Positions 12,301-25,725 of a stretch of 64,000 nt of DNA are shown one piece after another (positions within the stretch are counted from its first letter, which is position 1; every line of letters begins with the position of its first letter). The notes beneath the pieces are model-generated. The model was not told the DNA's origin. It saw only the letters and a program-made list of their open reading frames with translations, and ran no database searches. The DNA is from Portulaca oleracea. Taxonomy: Eukaryota; Streptophyta; Magnoliopsida; Caryophyllales; Portulacaceae. The DNA lies in contig CM055881.1 in assembly GCA_029582165.1 (NCBI GenBank), forward strand, positions 40,954,655 through 41,018,654, in the 5' to 3' direction. The translations under genes and the position numbers were made by a program.

Positions 12301-13507
12301 TATGATAAAAAAAATTTTTTTGGGTGAGATCACTTTACGTAAAATTATCATGAGATGAATTATTTAGGATGATTTTACGAATTTAATGATTAATAACTCA
12401 TATTAGAATGATATTTTGGTATGAATGTGACAAATATTTTACCATGGGAGGACTTTTAATAGAATTGCATTGAAATAAATTATTAGTCACCCCTACATAT
12501 TCATAAAATGTTACTGCAAAGTTCTACGTACCACAATAAATTTACGGAGATAATAAAAGAAAATATGGAAATACTATTGGTTCGTGTTAGATGGTGCCCT
12601 AACTCCATTCCAACTCACTTTGAAATTAAATAATAAATTATTTCATTTTTTGATTGATATCTTTTGGTCTTCACAACAGTTAAATGCGACTTGGACTTTT
12701 TAATCCAAATTTGCCACGGTATCCAAAAAATCTATATTTAATGCTAATTTGACCATAAATTTTTTAATATATACAATGAGTTGCTATATAAAATTACTAC
12801 CATTAAATTCATAACGAAAAATACTATCATAAAAGTATAATATTGCAATTGTTAATAACATATTATGTAAAAAATTATCAATCAAAGAGTAACGTAAAAG
12901 TTCATGAAAGTCAAAATCATGATAATTAATATGAGACGGAGTCGTGGAGAGTCGGAGACAGTGTCTCAAACTTTTTTTAAAAAAAAAATTTAAAACTTTG
13001 TTCACACGTGACAATCAATATTCGTGTAGGGAGTAGGATAAGGCAAGAAGAAAACTAGGCCAATGGAAATGTCCGAAATAGTAATATGATTAAGACATCC
13101 CAACTCCACTGGTAGTTGTCATGAATCCGTGATCCTTTGAGAGTAACCCTAAACTATATATGCATTTAATTATTTGTTCAAGAATGGCGTCTTTTATTTG
13201 GTATTTGGCAATTTCTTCATTTATTCATAATTATTTGATTGAGGAAGATCCTACAAATAAAGGACAGAATGTTGTGCCAAGATAATATATAATTAACATA
13301 TTCTTGAGATTGTCTTAAGTTAGATAATTAAGTTAGCACATAATTAGTAGTTATTAATATGCCACATTTGTATTAACACAATTAGGTTTTTATTAGGATG
13401 TATTCATACAATTGATCTCATCTCAACTAATAACAAACATAAATCAAGTATGAATACAAAAAGGGAACTTTAATATTTTGTCATTGATAAATGAAACTTT
13501 TCCCTTA

Positions 13508-13745
13508 AGGTGAGTTTGGTTGGTCCAAAATCCTGGAAAAATGGTCAATTCTTCCGAGTTGACTTATTTTTCCATGTTTGGATGTAAGTCGACCTTTGGA
13601 AAATGATTACAGTGAGCCCACAATTTCCTACATTTTCCTCGGGGAAAATTTTCCTTAGGGGCTAAGGAAAATTTTTCCCATAAAAAACTTCACATAGAAA
13701 ATTTTTCTCGGGAAAAAATTCCCTGAATTCCTACCAAACACTCCC
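13508..13745 (+). mobile_element. PIF/Harbinger (Tourist-like) MITE, copy 1
   Basis: The element begins AGGTGAGTTTGGT and ends ACCAAACACTCCC, so the ends are inverted repeats. It is flanked on both sides by TTA, the PIF/Harbinger target duplication. The interior has repeated GGAAAATTTTTC and TTTTCC blocks. It is closely related to the element at 17581-17795. Confidence 0.75.
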
Positions 13746-15310
13746 TTATTTTGTTTTTACATTGGTAAAAGGGGAGGAATACAAACCACAAGGCTGAATG
13801 ACTAGTTCTTTTTTGCTGTGAGTAAAGTGTGGATATGAATAAGTTGATAAAGTATGAATAAAGATGGATAGTATAAGTAAAATGTGGTTAAAGTGGATAA
13901 AAGTGGAAAATTATGTATGATTTTTAGAATTTTTAATAAAATATTACGAGTAAGATGGATAAGTGTGGATAGTATAGATAAGTGTAGATGGTGCAGAAAA
14001 ATGTAACCAATCACACAAAAAAATAAGACCAAACCTTCTCTCGATGGTTCTTTCTAACGCATCATGATGAAAAATAGTAGGGGAAAAAAAAAGAAGAAGG
14101 GTAGGAGTGTAGGACTATGAGTTCATTCAATGGACTTGGTTACAAAGTGTCCATATTCAGCCACCAGTCAACTGTTGACTTCTTTAAACTTATGAAAATA
14201 GTCAAACTTAAAAATTTCCGTGTAAGATGAATAATATCATTGACAATAAGGTCAATTTGTCAAGGTAGTCTATACTTGCCTTTAATTGCTTCAATAAGAT
14301 GAGATTATCACTTTAAATTTACGTCTTGTGACCTCATGTCAATCGCTTTAATGTAACCAAATCGAGGATCTAAAATATCAAAGCTATTTTGAAAAGTTAA
14401 AACATTATGAACAAACTTGTAATTATGCACAACATCGAAGAACATGAATATAAAAAAAATCCATTGATCAATGTCAAAATTAAGAAGACATAGTAACAGC
14501 CGATATTGAGAGAAAATTCATCATTATATTGTAAGAAAATTCATCATTTCAAAAAACACTTAAAATACTCAAATATATACAGCTACTAAATTCAACATTG
14601 TCGTGACAAATATAAATACGTATACTCATCATTAGCATACGATAAATCAAAGGGTTCAAGTTAATTACGAAGGGTTTAATTAGTAAGATAATGACATGAA
14701 AAATTATGTAGAATAGTGTATAATTATGATTAGGTTGAATTAAGTCACTCCATTGATTAGATTTAGTACAAAATAATTTTGTAATCTTGGAAATTGATTG
14801 AAGATGACTTAATTTGGGTGCATTCTTTTGCATTATTCTTTGTCTTGTCAATTCTAATATGTTCCAAGGACACATGGATAATAATCCCTCCTATGACAAC
14901 TTGGAATATGACCTAAACACAAATTATTTATCATGATTGACAAGCAAAGGGATTTTAATTAATTTGCTATCGACCCCATTCATTAATTAGCAACGAAGTA
15001 CAACATAATAATCGAATCACTAAACAGTTATATACATACAATGCAATGAAAATTCAAAACTTTCACATAACACGAATTAAATATAGTGAAGTAATTATAA
15101 ATATTATTATATTAGTATTTTAAAATTATAAAATAATAAATATTAATTAATGTAAAAGGTTAAATAAAGTAATAGATATTTAGTTGTAGAGAACGAACAT
15201 CTGATTAGTATTATTATTTAGATCAATTGTTACATTCTTTTTTTTTTTTTTAATGCAGTGGATCAACAGTCAAACCAAAAACAAAACCAAAAAGTTCAAA
15301 CCATTCATTA

Positions 15311-15536
15311 AGGCCCTGTTCTTTTCTGCATTATTTTACGGTATGGTGTAGTATGGTGTGGTGGAATTGTGGTAGGTTATTGGTATGTGGGGTAGGTGAG
15401 AAGAGAGAATGTAAAAAGTAGAGGAGAAAAGTGAGGAGAGAGAAAAGTTTTGGTTTGTGGTAATGTGTGATGAGTTGTGGCAAACTGTGGTATGCTGTGG
15501 TACCGCAGTTTGCCAACCGCAGAAAAAAAAGGGCCT
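15311..15536. mobile_element. TIR MITE, AGGCCCTGTTCTTTT family, copy 1
   Basis: The ends AGGCCCTGTTCTTTTCTGC and GCAGAAAAAAAAGGGCCT are inverted repeats. The interior (GTGTGGTGGAATTGTGGTA, GGGGTAGGTGAGAAGAGAG) is shared with the element at 56695-56956 and, inverted, with 16829-17133. An hAT-like origin is inferred from the end sequence only. Confidence 0.65.
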
Positions 15537-15716
15537 AAATATAGTTAAAAAATCATGAATGTAAAAGGTTAAATACTTTTTAGGGTTCTGGGACTGTGTA
15601 ATGGGCTTTCATTCAACAATCAGGCTTCATGTTCATCTCATTTATTTTGGATAGGGACCATGAAGTATTATGGTCCTGGATCCCTAATATAATTTCTAAT
15701 TATCCAAGGGCTACAC

Positions 15717-15990
15717 AGGGGGTGTTTGACTACCCAACTTTTTTTTTATAGCTTTTAACTTTTTGGATAGCTTTTAATTAACTTTTTGACTAAGGTTAAA
15801 AAATTACTTGAGATGTTTGGTAAGTAGCTTTTTATTTTAACTTTTTGGGTCCAATAATCTATTTTCTAAAAAGCTACTTAATGAAGCTTTTTGAGTTAAC
15901 TTTTCACAAAAAAGCTACTTTACCAAACATTTTTCCTACAATCAGCTAAAGTCAAACAACTAATCCAAATAGCTATCACCAACAAATACA
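15717..15990 (-). mobile_element. Inverse, truncated copy of the 6131-6447 MITE family
   Basis: It starts AGGGGGTGTTTGACTACCC and continues with TTACTTGAGATGTTTGGTAA, GAGTTAACTTTTCACAAAAA and AATCAGCTAAAGTCAAACAA. These match the reverse complement of the 6131-6447 element. The distal end is lost. Confidence 0.55.
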
Positions 15991-16828
15991 GCTAACAATA
16001 ATATAGCTCGCCATGGTATATTTACAAAATTTAGATTATTACTGTTCAATGGTAAAAAATAGAAATTATTTCCATAATATTCTGCCTCGTCATAATACAT
16101 CATATTTGATAGTAATATTTTCTTTCCAAAACAAAGCAAAAACATTCAAGCACAAATATTCAAGAAATAACGCTATGTAATAGTGACGAGCATTAGTCCT
16201 TTGTTCTTGGTATTACACTGTTTATTACTGGTATGTGTGTGTGTATTTTATCAGAATTACCTAGCTAAAGTGGGGCCAAGCAAATACATAACCATGAAGT
16301 AGTAGCTAGGTGGGCCCTGCAAGCTAGCCCTAACAACTGGTCAGTGGGCTTATCAGACACGGGGGCCCATTAGTATGGCCCACTGTGTGGGTGTCATCCT
16401 AGAACATATTTGGGCCATGTTGTTTTATACGGTTGATAACGAGTGGCTACGGTTAAGTTGGTAAAGTGTGATTATATACTTACATTACCATGTTTAAGAT
16501 TTAAGGGTGTTTAAATTTGGTAAAGTATGAATATAATAGATAAAAATAAAAAATTATTTATAATTTTTTATGAGGTATTGTGAATAAGGTAAGACAAGGC
16601 AAATCAGTTATTAGATATATAAAATTTTAAATATATATTACGTGTAAGGTGGATAAAGATGAGAACAAGTGGTCGACTGAAGTTGTTAAATGTAATTAGT
16701 AAGGTTAAAGTTAATCAACCACAAAAAAGAACAAGATCATGATTGATATTACTGATAATTTGTGTTCGTTACAAGACTACAAATCTTTTCAATATGTCCA
16801 CTTTGCACTATGGATTAATGGTATTCAT

Positions 16829-17133
16829 CTGAGATCATGTTCTTTCGTACGGTACGGTACCACAATTCAACATATTACTCAATATTCCTCCACACTTTGC
16901 CATACTATACCACACTTTATCACAATCATTAATTCATTACCATTATATCTTTTCACTTTTCTCTCTCAATCTTTTTTTCTCCTTTATTTTTCACATTCTC
17001 TCTTATCACCTATCATATTAATCATAATTTTTCACAAACTTTACCATATCATTTCACATCTTATCGCACTTTCCACAATTCCATTGTATCACATCATTTT
17101 CATACCAACCAACCACATAAATGAACCGGGCCT
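16829..17133 (-). mobile_element. AGGCCCTGTTCTTTT-family MITE, inverse, diverged copy
   Basis: It starts CATGTTCTTTCGTACGGTAC and ends ATGAACCGGGCC. Its interior (CCACACTTTATCACA, CTTTTCTCTCTCAATC) is the reverse complement of the block seen at 15311-15536 and 56695-56956. Terminal repeats are weak, so the limits are approximate. The 151-codon frame across it is an artefact of this element. Confidence 0.45.
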
Positions 17134-17580
17134 TGCCAAAAAATACGAGTTTTCCTTTTACTTATTTTTTTCCCCACTAGTTCTCTGGACATAAATAGTT
17201 ACAATATGATCATGGAACAACATAAACAGCTGGAAAAATGTTATTAAAAAAAATGTTGAATTGAATTATAATATATGGTGGGGTCAATTTAATAAATGGG
17301 GAGGCCACTTATAAGTTAACTCAAATCACTGGACTTGGACCTTTATTAGTTGCATCAATCCCATTTCCACCATCAATGTCATGACTCATGACCAGCATCA
17401 AAGCTACTACTCATCAAATAACACCAATTCAATTAAAATGTCATATCTTCAATTTATGTTACTTGCTTTTTTGACAACCTCCTTTTATTGACTCTTTTTT
17501 TTGAGTAATTGTTTGTTGTAGTACAACCAAAGGTAGCTATTGAATTATGAATTGAAGTGTTGAAGTATGCATGTATTTTA

Positions 17581-17795
17581 GGGTGCGTTTGGTTGTTCAA
17601 TAATTCAAGGAAAATGGTCAATTTTCTCGGATTGATTTATTTTCCCCATGTTTGGATGCAGATTGACTTCGGGAAAGTTTTTACGTTGGACCCACCATTT
17701 TCTTAGGGAAAATTTCCCTTGGGTGGCTAAGGAAAATTTTTCTCAAAGAAAACTTTTCATGGGAAATTTTTCTGGAGTTCCTACCAAACACTCCC
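17581..17795 (+). mobile_element. PIF/Harbinger (Tourist-like) MITE, copy 2
   Basis: It begins GGGTGCGTTTGGT, ends ACCAAACACTCCC, and is flanked by TTA on both sides. The interior matches the 13508-13745 copy (AATGGTCAATT, CCATGTTTGGATG, CTAAGGAAAATTTTTC). Confidence 0.8.
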
Positions 17796-17954
17796 TTAAA
17801 TTTATTTATGCTAGCTTTCATTTATTAAAGCTGTTTTTATAAAATTTTAAGCATACACATGTTACATAATTTGAAAGGACATTTGAATAATGTTATTCTT
17901 TTTATATAAAAGTGTTGTAATATCTTATCATCGTTAAATTTCTGTTATAAGGTA

Positions 17955-18237
17955 CTCCCTCCTACCCATATTATCTGTCATTTTAACTAACTTTCTTTTT
18001 TCCCATAATATCTGTCACTTTATAATTCCAATAACACATTAATTACTAATTTATCAAATTAACCTTAGTACTTATATTTTTTTCTTCAATTTTTCCTTAT
18101 TATTCACCTTTTTCCTTTTTATTTACCATTTTATTCAACATTTTCACATTTCCAATAATGTAAATTAATGTGAAATGGAAGTTTTTTTGGTTTTTTAAAT
18201 TATGTCCCAAGTGACAAATAAAAAGTGAAGGAGGGGG
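17955..18237. mobile_element. Stowaway-like MITE
   Basis: The left end CTCCCTCCTACCCATATTAT and the right end (GTGACAAATAAAAAGTGAAG then GAGGGGG) are imperfect inverted repeats, bounded by TA dinucleotides as in Tc1/mariner insertions. Confidence 0.7.
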
Positions 18238-18829
18238 TAAGTATCAATTTAGTGTTTACTTAACTCTTTAATTAAGAGGTGATGAGCTCGAAGCTAATGA
18301 TTGACATAAGTGTACGTTTGTTTAAATATATATTTTTTTGTGTGAGTATTTTAAGATTTTAAGTAGGAAAATAGATGGATAAAGTCTCCAAAGGGCTAAA
18401 GGCAACATTCTATTAATGTGTATATATAAGTTAATATACAAAAAAAGTTGAGTTTTACAATTCTAATTTAAAAGTCATGTAAATGTATAAACATAGAGTT
18501 TGAAAGTATTTAGCTATTTTTTTAATAAAAAGTTGACTAATGTATAAATTAACTACAACGTAACTATTAAAATCAGTATGTTCATATACTATTGTGTAGA
18601 ATGGAATGTTATATCCAAATATCGACCAACATCACATTAAGTCATTAACAACATTACAATCAAAATTATCCTAATTTCTTTTTTTTTTTGAAACACAAAA
18701 TTATCCTAGAGTTGTAATCATAATTGTAATCTAAATTTTTTTTCTTTATTAAAATGTCAGAAATATTTTATTTTATTTGCAACAGCATAAAATAGAGATT
18801 AGGCATGCCAGTTAAAAAGCTTAATACGT

Positions 18830-18990
18830 GTCAATCCGGGGACAAAGAGAGCCGCATTTTCTCCAACGGTCTGTAGGATGTCACCTGACTGGCCCTGCAC
18901 GGTCGTACGGATTGTCACCCCTGGGGTCGTACGGTCACTCCCTCCCCAAGTTCGTTGGACCTTTCTATCCTACCTAGGTATTTTTTCCCT
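18830..18990. other. Locally GC-rich stretch with two GGTCGTACGG decamers
   Basis: In an otherwise AT-rich interval this segment is clearly GC-rich. It carries GGTCGTACGG at 18901-18910 and again at 18925-18934, the second followed by TCACTCCCTCCCC. No open frame or known element is recognised. It could be a relic of an LTR or a conserved noncoding segment. Confidence 0.4.
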
Positions 18991-20070
18991 CCACCCAATG
19001 ACAAGCCGACACGTATACACCAATTTCCCTTAAAATATCAAGCTTATGCTTTTGACCCTTTTGTATTTTGCATTACACTTCATTAACTAAGGGTTACACA
19101 AGGTGGTTATTATAATGGGTGCCTTTAGCCCTTTGTGTGTTCATTAGACCTGTGTATTTTTTAATGCGCCATATATATATGATAGTAAAGTAAGATAGAC
19201 GGATATTTGTAAAAGAGTGAGTGGGAAAACAGCCTGTCATTGCATAATTGATGTTACTGTTTGTATACCGGTACTTTTGTTCATGACAATATTTTCTTTT
19301 GGTATGGAAAGATCATAATGAAAAGCAGATATAGCGGGCGACAGCACGAGGGTGTGGGGTATGAAAAGACAAAATCACGGGACTCCACTCTCTTACAGTC
19401 TTACTATCCCCAAGCTATTGCATGACAGTTTTTAATGGTAGTTGCATCAAAAAATGAAAATTATAAACACATATAAAGTACTTAAGTGAATATCACAATC
19501 AAATGTTCAAGAGTCTAAGCTGGGGGCCGGATTACCCTTTAGAGATAGCCTCGTTGGCTGCTCTGGACTCTACTGAGTCCACTCCTTTCGTTGATTAAAT
19601 GCATTTTTTTGTAGTTTTGAGTTGAATAAAAGAATATCTAATTTCAGTTAGCAATAAAATTTAATTTAAGTTAGTTTTTAAATAAAAATATAGGTAATTA
19701 ATAAAAAAATGACAATTATATACAAGGCAAGACAACCCATGTGGTGGTAAGTTGGGTTGAAAATGACTTGACCAACTTGTGTAATAGATAGGTCCTCTAT
19801 CAGTTCATTTTCAATCCTTTTCCGTGTTTTTATCCGTTTGTATTTTAATTCATTTCTAAATATAATATGTTGTGTTTTTTACCTTTTTACATATCTATAC
19901 AAGAATATTATTTGTGTCTACATAATATTCCATGTTTTGCTTTGTATCCTAAGTTTTGATCGAATGTTTCTTAATAATATTAGACTCCTTTGTTTATTTA
20001 GTAGGAGCGAAGGTCTCATTATACTCCTTTTGCTTGCTAAATATTATGATATACATTTTAGACATGTTTT

Positions 20071-20160
20071 GCTTTGGCGGACTGGGTGGCTAAAGCTGGT
20101 ATTGGAGTTGCGAATCATAGCCGTTGGCAGGGCGAATTACCTAGAGAGTTGAGATATATA
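20071..20160 (+). pseudogene. Possible RNase H tail of a non-LTR retroelement
   Basis: One frame reads ALADWVAKAGIGVANHSRWQ then GELPRELRYI. This resembles the ADWLAK...LP..L ending of plant non-LTR RNase H-type domains. It has a stop codon immediately upstream and only about 30 residues of similarity, so it is at best a scrap. Confidence 0.3.
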
Positions 20161-23100
20161 GTTGTATCAAAATTTTCGGGTGTCTTCCTTAAGAGAAGGA
20201 GACCTTGATTGTTTTGCTTGCCTTTATAAAACAAAATATATATAAAAACAATTTTGTTTATAATTTAAATAGTTGAAAAAGATTATTTTATAACATAGAT
20301 TGCAACAGACTGAAGTAAAATATTTCATTAAACATATTATGTTTTATTGTAGTAAATGATTTTTAAATTTTGAGTCAATTGAAAACAGTTTCTCTAAATT
20401 GCACCGATTACACCCTATATCTCCATACTTCATTTGGCGGGATTTTGAAGATTAGTTTTGGTTAATTTTAGTTAGTATACAAAAAATAACTCTTGGTGTT
20501 TTGGTTAATTTGTCAACTCTAATTAAAAGAAAGAGTAACATATTCATTCCATGGCCATGGACTAGTTGCTAAGATTCCATTTGCATTGCCTAAATTTGAT
20601 AAGTGATCCCATCATTTGTTTGGACCACAGTTGTATGTACTTTGTACGTGAAGAACACGAAATCAAAATTTAATTTGTGATGTTTAATTTTCCTGTTGCT
20701 GTTGATACTTATTAATATTGATGTAGTTAGTGTCGATGAGTATTGATTGATGGTAAAACTGTGATTAGAAAATACTGCAAAGAACATATTAATATTGAGT
20801 AGGGTTCTCAACCAGCTTAATGAGTACTTGTTGTGTCATATTTTTCAGAAGCTAATTTTGCAGTAAATTGAGTGGCAAATCAAAGCTACATGTTAAATGT
20901 CACTATCTTATGTGACAGCAGGCCGTTCCTAGACTTTTTTTCTATTTTATACGCTGGAAGATATCGTGACTGAAGGGTCCTCTAAATTATGTTATATCCT
21001 CTTTTACCAGGTTCAAAAAAAAAAAAAGAGTAGGGTTAGGAAAGTGTCCTCAAATTATTCGACTTTTTGGCCCAATAATAATTAATTAAGTTTTTTAATT
21101 ATATTAGGAAATTATTTAGATTTTCTTATTATATATATATATTTTTTTTGAAAATATATATATACATATTTGAAATTAAACCTATTTCATTAATAGCAAG
21201 CCATACGACACTTACAATGAAAATCGTGATTGAACAATTGTAGATCTAAAATATAGATATGAAATTCAACTTCCAAATAACTAATACTAATCCTACTGAC
21301 GTTCGACTCTGATTTCTTCGATGACTTTGCATCTTTCCTCGATGACTCTGCATCTTTACCATTGACGGAGGACTCACAACCCGTGCTATAACGATCTGAA
21401 AGTAGATCTTCATCCAACGTATTAGACCACACCAACTGAACAAAAACTCTAGAAAGATAATAAAACCCTTAATAAGGGTACAATAAAACTCTAGAAAGAG
21501 ACTAAAAACCCTAAATAAGGGTACAATAAAAACTCTTACAAATGAAGAGACTAACTTTCTTTGCGTAAATGTAAAACCAAACTAACAATTGAAGTAGAAA
21601 TCAATCAAATTGGGGCTTACCATTGACAAAAGAATCGATGACAGCCCTTTCAAGGAAGTGGAAGCTAGGGTTTCCTAGAGAGAAAAAGAGAGGAGGATGC
21701 TAGGGTTTGCGTGATTTTCTTATATATAAAATTCTCTAACTATATTAGATTTGTTGAATCTAATTAGAGTGATGATTAAAATAGGTTTAGAAGGATTTCC
21801 TTATTATATTATGTTCCCCAACTATGTTTAGAAATGTGAGGGCTCTGGAGTATGTAGGGGTGGGCAGCAGGTTGGGTTCCCATAAGGTCGAGAGGGTCGA
21901 ATCATATAAAATGGGGGTCACCAATAGGTCGGTTAGTTAAAGGGTTAGTGGATGGGCCGGGTGGAGTTAGCCTATTAATAACTCAAAGTGAATAGTTTTT
22001 CTATTATTTTAAATACTAAACTTACTTAAATAATGTCTTACTAATATTCCACATTAAATAATAATTAGCATAATTACTTTGTATGGTACAAGTAAACTTC
22101 AGTTTGGTACATTAGAATACAAATACAACGCTTTTTCATTTTGGTATTACAAAATGCAATTCTAAATTATATATATGATGCACCACAATCCAATGCAAAC
22201 CCATAAAGTACATACAGTGCACTACAGTTTATAATATCAATGACATATTAATGATTAATTTAATAATTTATTATATATATTTTTTGTTGTTTGGTACAGT
22301 CTATCCTTGATATTAACTATTTCATGGCAATTTATCATTTTAAACTATAATTATGTAATATAATTTATATTTTCTTGATATCAATTCGAAACCTCAATTA
22401 TTTGGAGCCGAGGAAATATATAAAGAGAAGTGTAAATTAAATAACAAATTTTGTTGCAAAAAAAAAAAAAAAAGGCACAAGAGGCTTACAATCCCAAAAG
22501 TGGAGCAACATGGGGACATGATAAGGTCATTAGAGATAATAGAATAATTTTAAAAAAAAATGATTAAAGTTGCAATTAGGTCATATCCATGTTTTCTTTC
22601 TTTGAGCACCATTCTTTAGTTTTCCCTCTTTGGTGAAGTGAAGCAAATGGTTGGCCTTCAAAGCTTAGTTTTGCATGCTCTAAGGTTATTCACCACCAAC
22701 TTCACCTTGTTTGCCCACATTTGGAAATTATAATTTCTTAATATTCTAGTATATATATGTACTGCGCAATTAGGGAAGCAAATTCAATGAATTTTGAAAA
22801 GAAAAATTGAACTCCAATAATTCATATTTTGAGTGGTTCGACAATATCTGAATTTTAAAAATATACATTCGCGGTCATAAGTTTCGATAAATTGTATTAT
22901 ATTTTGGACCACTACGAATGAATTTACATACTTTGTCCCAATTCTTTTCCGATTTTTTTTAAATTTTTATGATTTCCCTTTTTATTCCTCCAAAAAATCA
23001 TAATAATTGTTTGGATTCTAAAAAAATCTAAAAATTGTTTTAGTGACTACACTTCATAACCTTCTAAGGGTATGAATGAAAAACTTTACAAAAATCTGAA

Positions 23101-25493
23101 ACTTTAAAAGCCCAAAGTTGGAGTTGGATTTGGTATCAGAAAAATATTATTTGACAAAATTTGGGACCGCTGACATACATTTTTAAAGTTTGGATTATCG
23201 TTGTCCAAAGTAGGAATTATTGGGTTTTTAATGTTCCTCACCAACACTCACATACTTATCGTAAAAAGTAAATGAATGCTCCATCTAAATACCAATCCCA
23301 AGTGGCGGGGGTGAAAAGTGGAATATTTACCATCCATGCAAGTATATCTTGTTGCAAACAAAGGGTTGATCAAGGCTGCGAGAAGGAAACAAATCTGAGT
23401 CGTGGACGGACCACTGCTTTAAAAGTGATTGCAGCTCGATCTCAATGTCAATCGAACATATACGTTGGCCGCTTCCCAAAGTTAACTCATACAATCCCTG
23501 GATACATGCACTCGTGGCCAAAGGCTTAGAGTATGCAAAACTATTTGCCCGGAAAAATGAAAGAAGGGAGGAGGACAAGATGACTGTGTTGGTGTATTTT
23601 CTAAGGCAGCAGAACAATCAAATATATAGATGAAAGATGGTTGTTGGAGAACAAAAACTGAAGAGACAAGGATCATCATTATGAAGGGCAAGAATCATGC
23701 AACAATTAAAAAGGAAGGCGGGAATTCTGCGTCAATCAATGGCAATTATAAGAAAATGTGGAAAATTTGCGATAACTAATGACAGAAATCTAGAAAGAAT
23801 TAATCCAGTCAACGCAAAAAGTCAAACCGGAATCAAAACGACCCAACTCATGCCTGCGAGACACGCCCAACCTCACTCGGAAAAATGGACGACGACAGCA
23901 CATGTGTGTGGAAGCTCAAACCAAGTCCTCCTCCATAAAACACACCTTCAAGCAACACAACGCTAGCTAGAAAAGTAAGAAATATAAACCCTCCAATTCA
24001 AAAACTTCTTTTTTCCTCCTATGTGGGACAAAAGAAGGATACAAAAGAATAAGAAAGGTCGTGTTGCGATTACCATCAAGCTTCACTTCCAACATATCTT
24101 TGGCGATTGATTTTAAACTTGAAACCTTTTGGCTGCTGATCGAGTTGACTTCTTTATATCTTTCTTGAACTGTATTTAGTGCAACCTCATGAGTTGAAAT
24201 CTACTCGATGTGATAGACCATGCTAGAAAAGAGGAACTTCATGACATATTCAATCCAAACACCTTAACTAAAACAAGCAAGCCTCACATGTTACTAATCA
24301 ACCAACTTCCACAACCTAATGTCTACAAATATATAAAAGTTTATACAAAGTCTAAGAGAAAAAAATCACTCTAACACTCATACTAAAGCAAGAGAAAAGC
24401 CTTGCACCTAAGTGAGAATAGTATAGTTACATTAACAATGAATCAATAACACTATAAGGAGTAGGTGGCAAATAGTTGATGAAAGGGATGTTCACATGGA
24501 TGGAAACATTGCTTAGTAGACATTGATTTTTACCCCCATCATACATTACAAAATAGGGTTTGTTCTTCATGTGTCCTCTATACATACATGGTAGGGTAAG
24601 AATAATGCAATTATGTCCTTGATATATGCTATAATATATTTTGTTGGCTATCCATATGTACCCTATTGTGCATTCACATCTATCGTTCAAGGTGTTACGT
24701 ACTTCTAAGTTCTAATAATCATACAAAGTACTATGTTGTTGTTGCTCTCTTCCAACAAAACCCAATGAAAGGGGAAAAAACTCGTCTAAACTTGATTTGA
24801 CAAACAAGTCATTTGGTTTACTGGGTTGAACATTCGACAGTGATAAAGATTATTCATTGCTATAATGATATAATAACTAGGCTCAACTCTCAGCGTAGGT
24901 CCAAATTATTAGGATTGGGGATCACTTTGACAAATACCGATACTAAATCAGTGAAAAGAAAAATACGAGATAGACAAAAGGCTTAATGTGGAAAACCCAT
25001 AAATTTGGAAAAGAAAAACCGATCAACAATATTGAACTATATCTTTGAAGATTTACAACATAAATAATGACAACTCAAAAAAAAAAGCCATAAACTTAGA
25101 TTAGGCCTTGTTTTGGTTAAAACAGTTCCACAATTCGACTTACTTACCGTTAGGACTCATGTACATGATTGTTAGGGTTTAGGGTTCAGTTTGAGTCAAC
25201 CCCAAAAATCAATCTAGGGCGTTCTAATATGTTGCAAAAATTCAAGAGAATTAAATTCGATCAAGACACTACAATTGGGGAACATAAATTTCAAACTCTC
25301 GTACCAATAAAATACTATATATGTTGACAAGGAGGACTAGGAGATCGTATTATATATATAGGGTGTGGCATATTCTTCAAAGTAGATAGGTGTATGGAAG
25401 TGCTCACTAAACGGTTGAATAAGGCCATGCTAGCTAGTACATGGATCTAGCTAGCTAGGTTTGGAATTTTTAGGGCAGATATATATTTATATT

Positions 25494-25668
25494 GTAAGTC
25501 GGACCACCCACCGGACATCCTATCTCAGAGAAAGTCTGATGAGTTCACCAGCCTATAGGGAAGAGGGAAACCAACCAGGCATACGTACACGCGCCTGTCA
25601 CTGCTTTCACGAATCAATTCCAGGACATGTGGATTACCGTAGTGCAACAACTACCACTTAGCTCATTG

Positions 25669-25669
<1 letters not shown>
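25494..25669 (-). mobile_element. tRNA-derived SINE-like sequence
   Basis: On the minus strand the sequence starts CCAATGAGCTAAGTGGTAG, an A-box-like promoter. After about 38 bases follows GGAATTGATTCGTGAAAGC, in the position of a B box. A tail unlike tRNA comes next and ends near GGTGGGTGGTCCGACTTAC. A TG microsatellite abuts it on the plus-strand right side. The family is not identified. Confidence 0.45.

Positions 25670-25671
<2 letters not shown>

Positions 25672-25723
<52 letters not shown>
25672..25723. repeat. (TG)n microsatellite
   Basis: About 26 uninterrupted TG units, ending GTGAGTGATG. Confidence 0.95.

Positions 25724-25725
<2 letters not shown>

Noticed and set aside
16739..17194. 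151-codon plus-strand frame
   Set aside because: It reads through a MITE of the family seen at 15311 and 56695; composition is low-complexity.
21190..21710. Minus-strand frame with a Ser/Lys-rich stretch (KDAESSRKDAKSSKKSES) and an upstream CCCTAG-rich leader-like sequence
   Set aside because: It looks a little like a first exon, but no downstream exon or family could be identified. It may be a gene or transposon scrap.
23272..23966. Several overlapping open frames of 60-96 codons on both strands
   Set aside because: No recognised domain, no plausible exon structure and similar frames on both strands. I could not support a gene or a named element.
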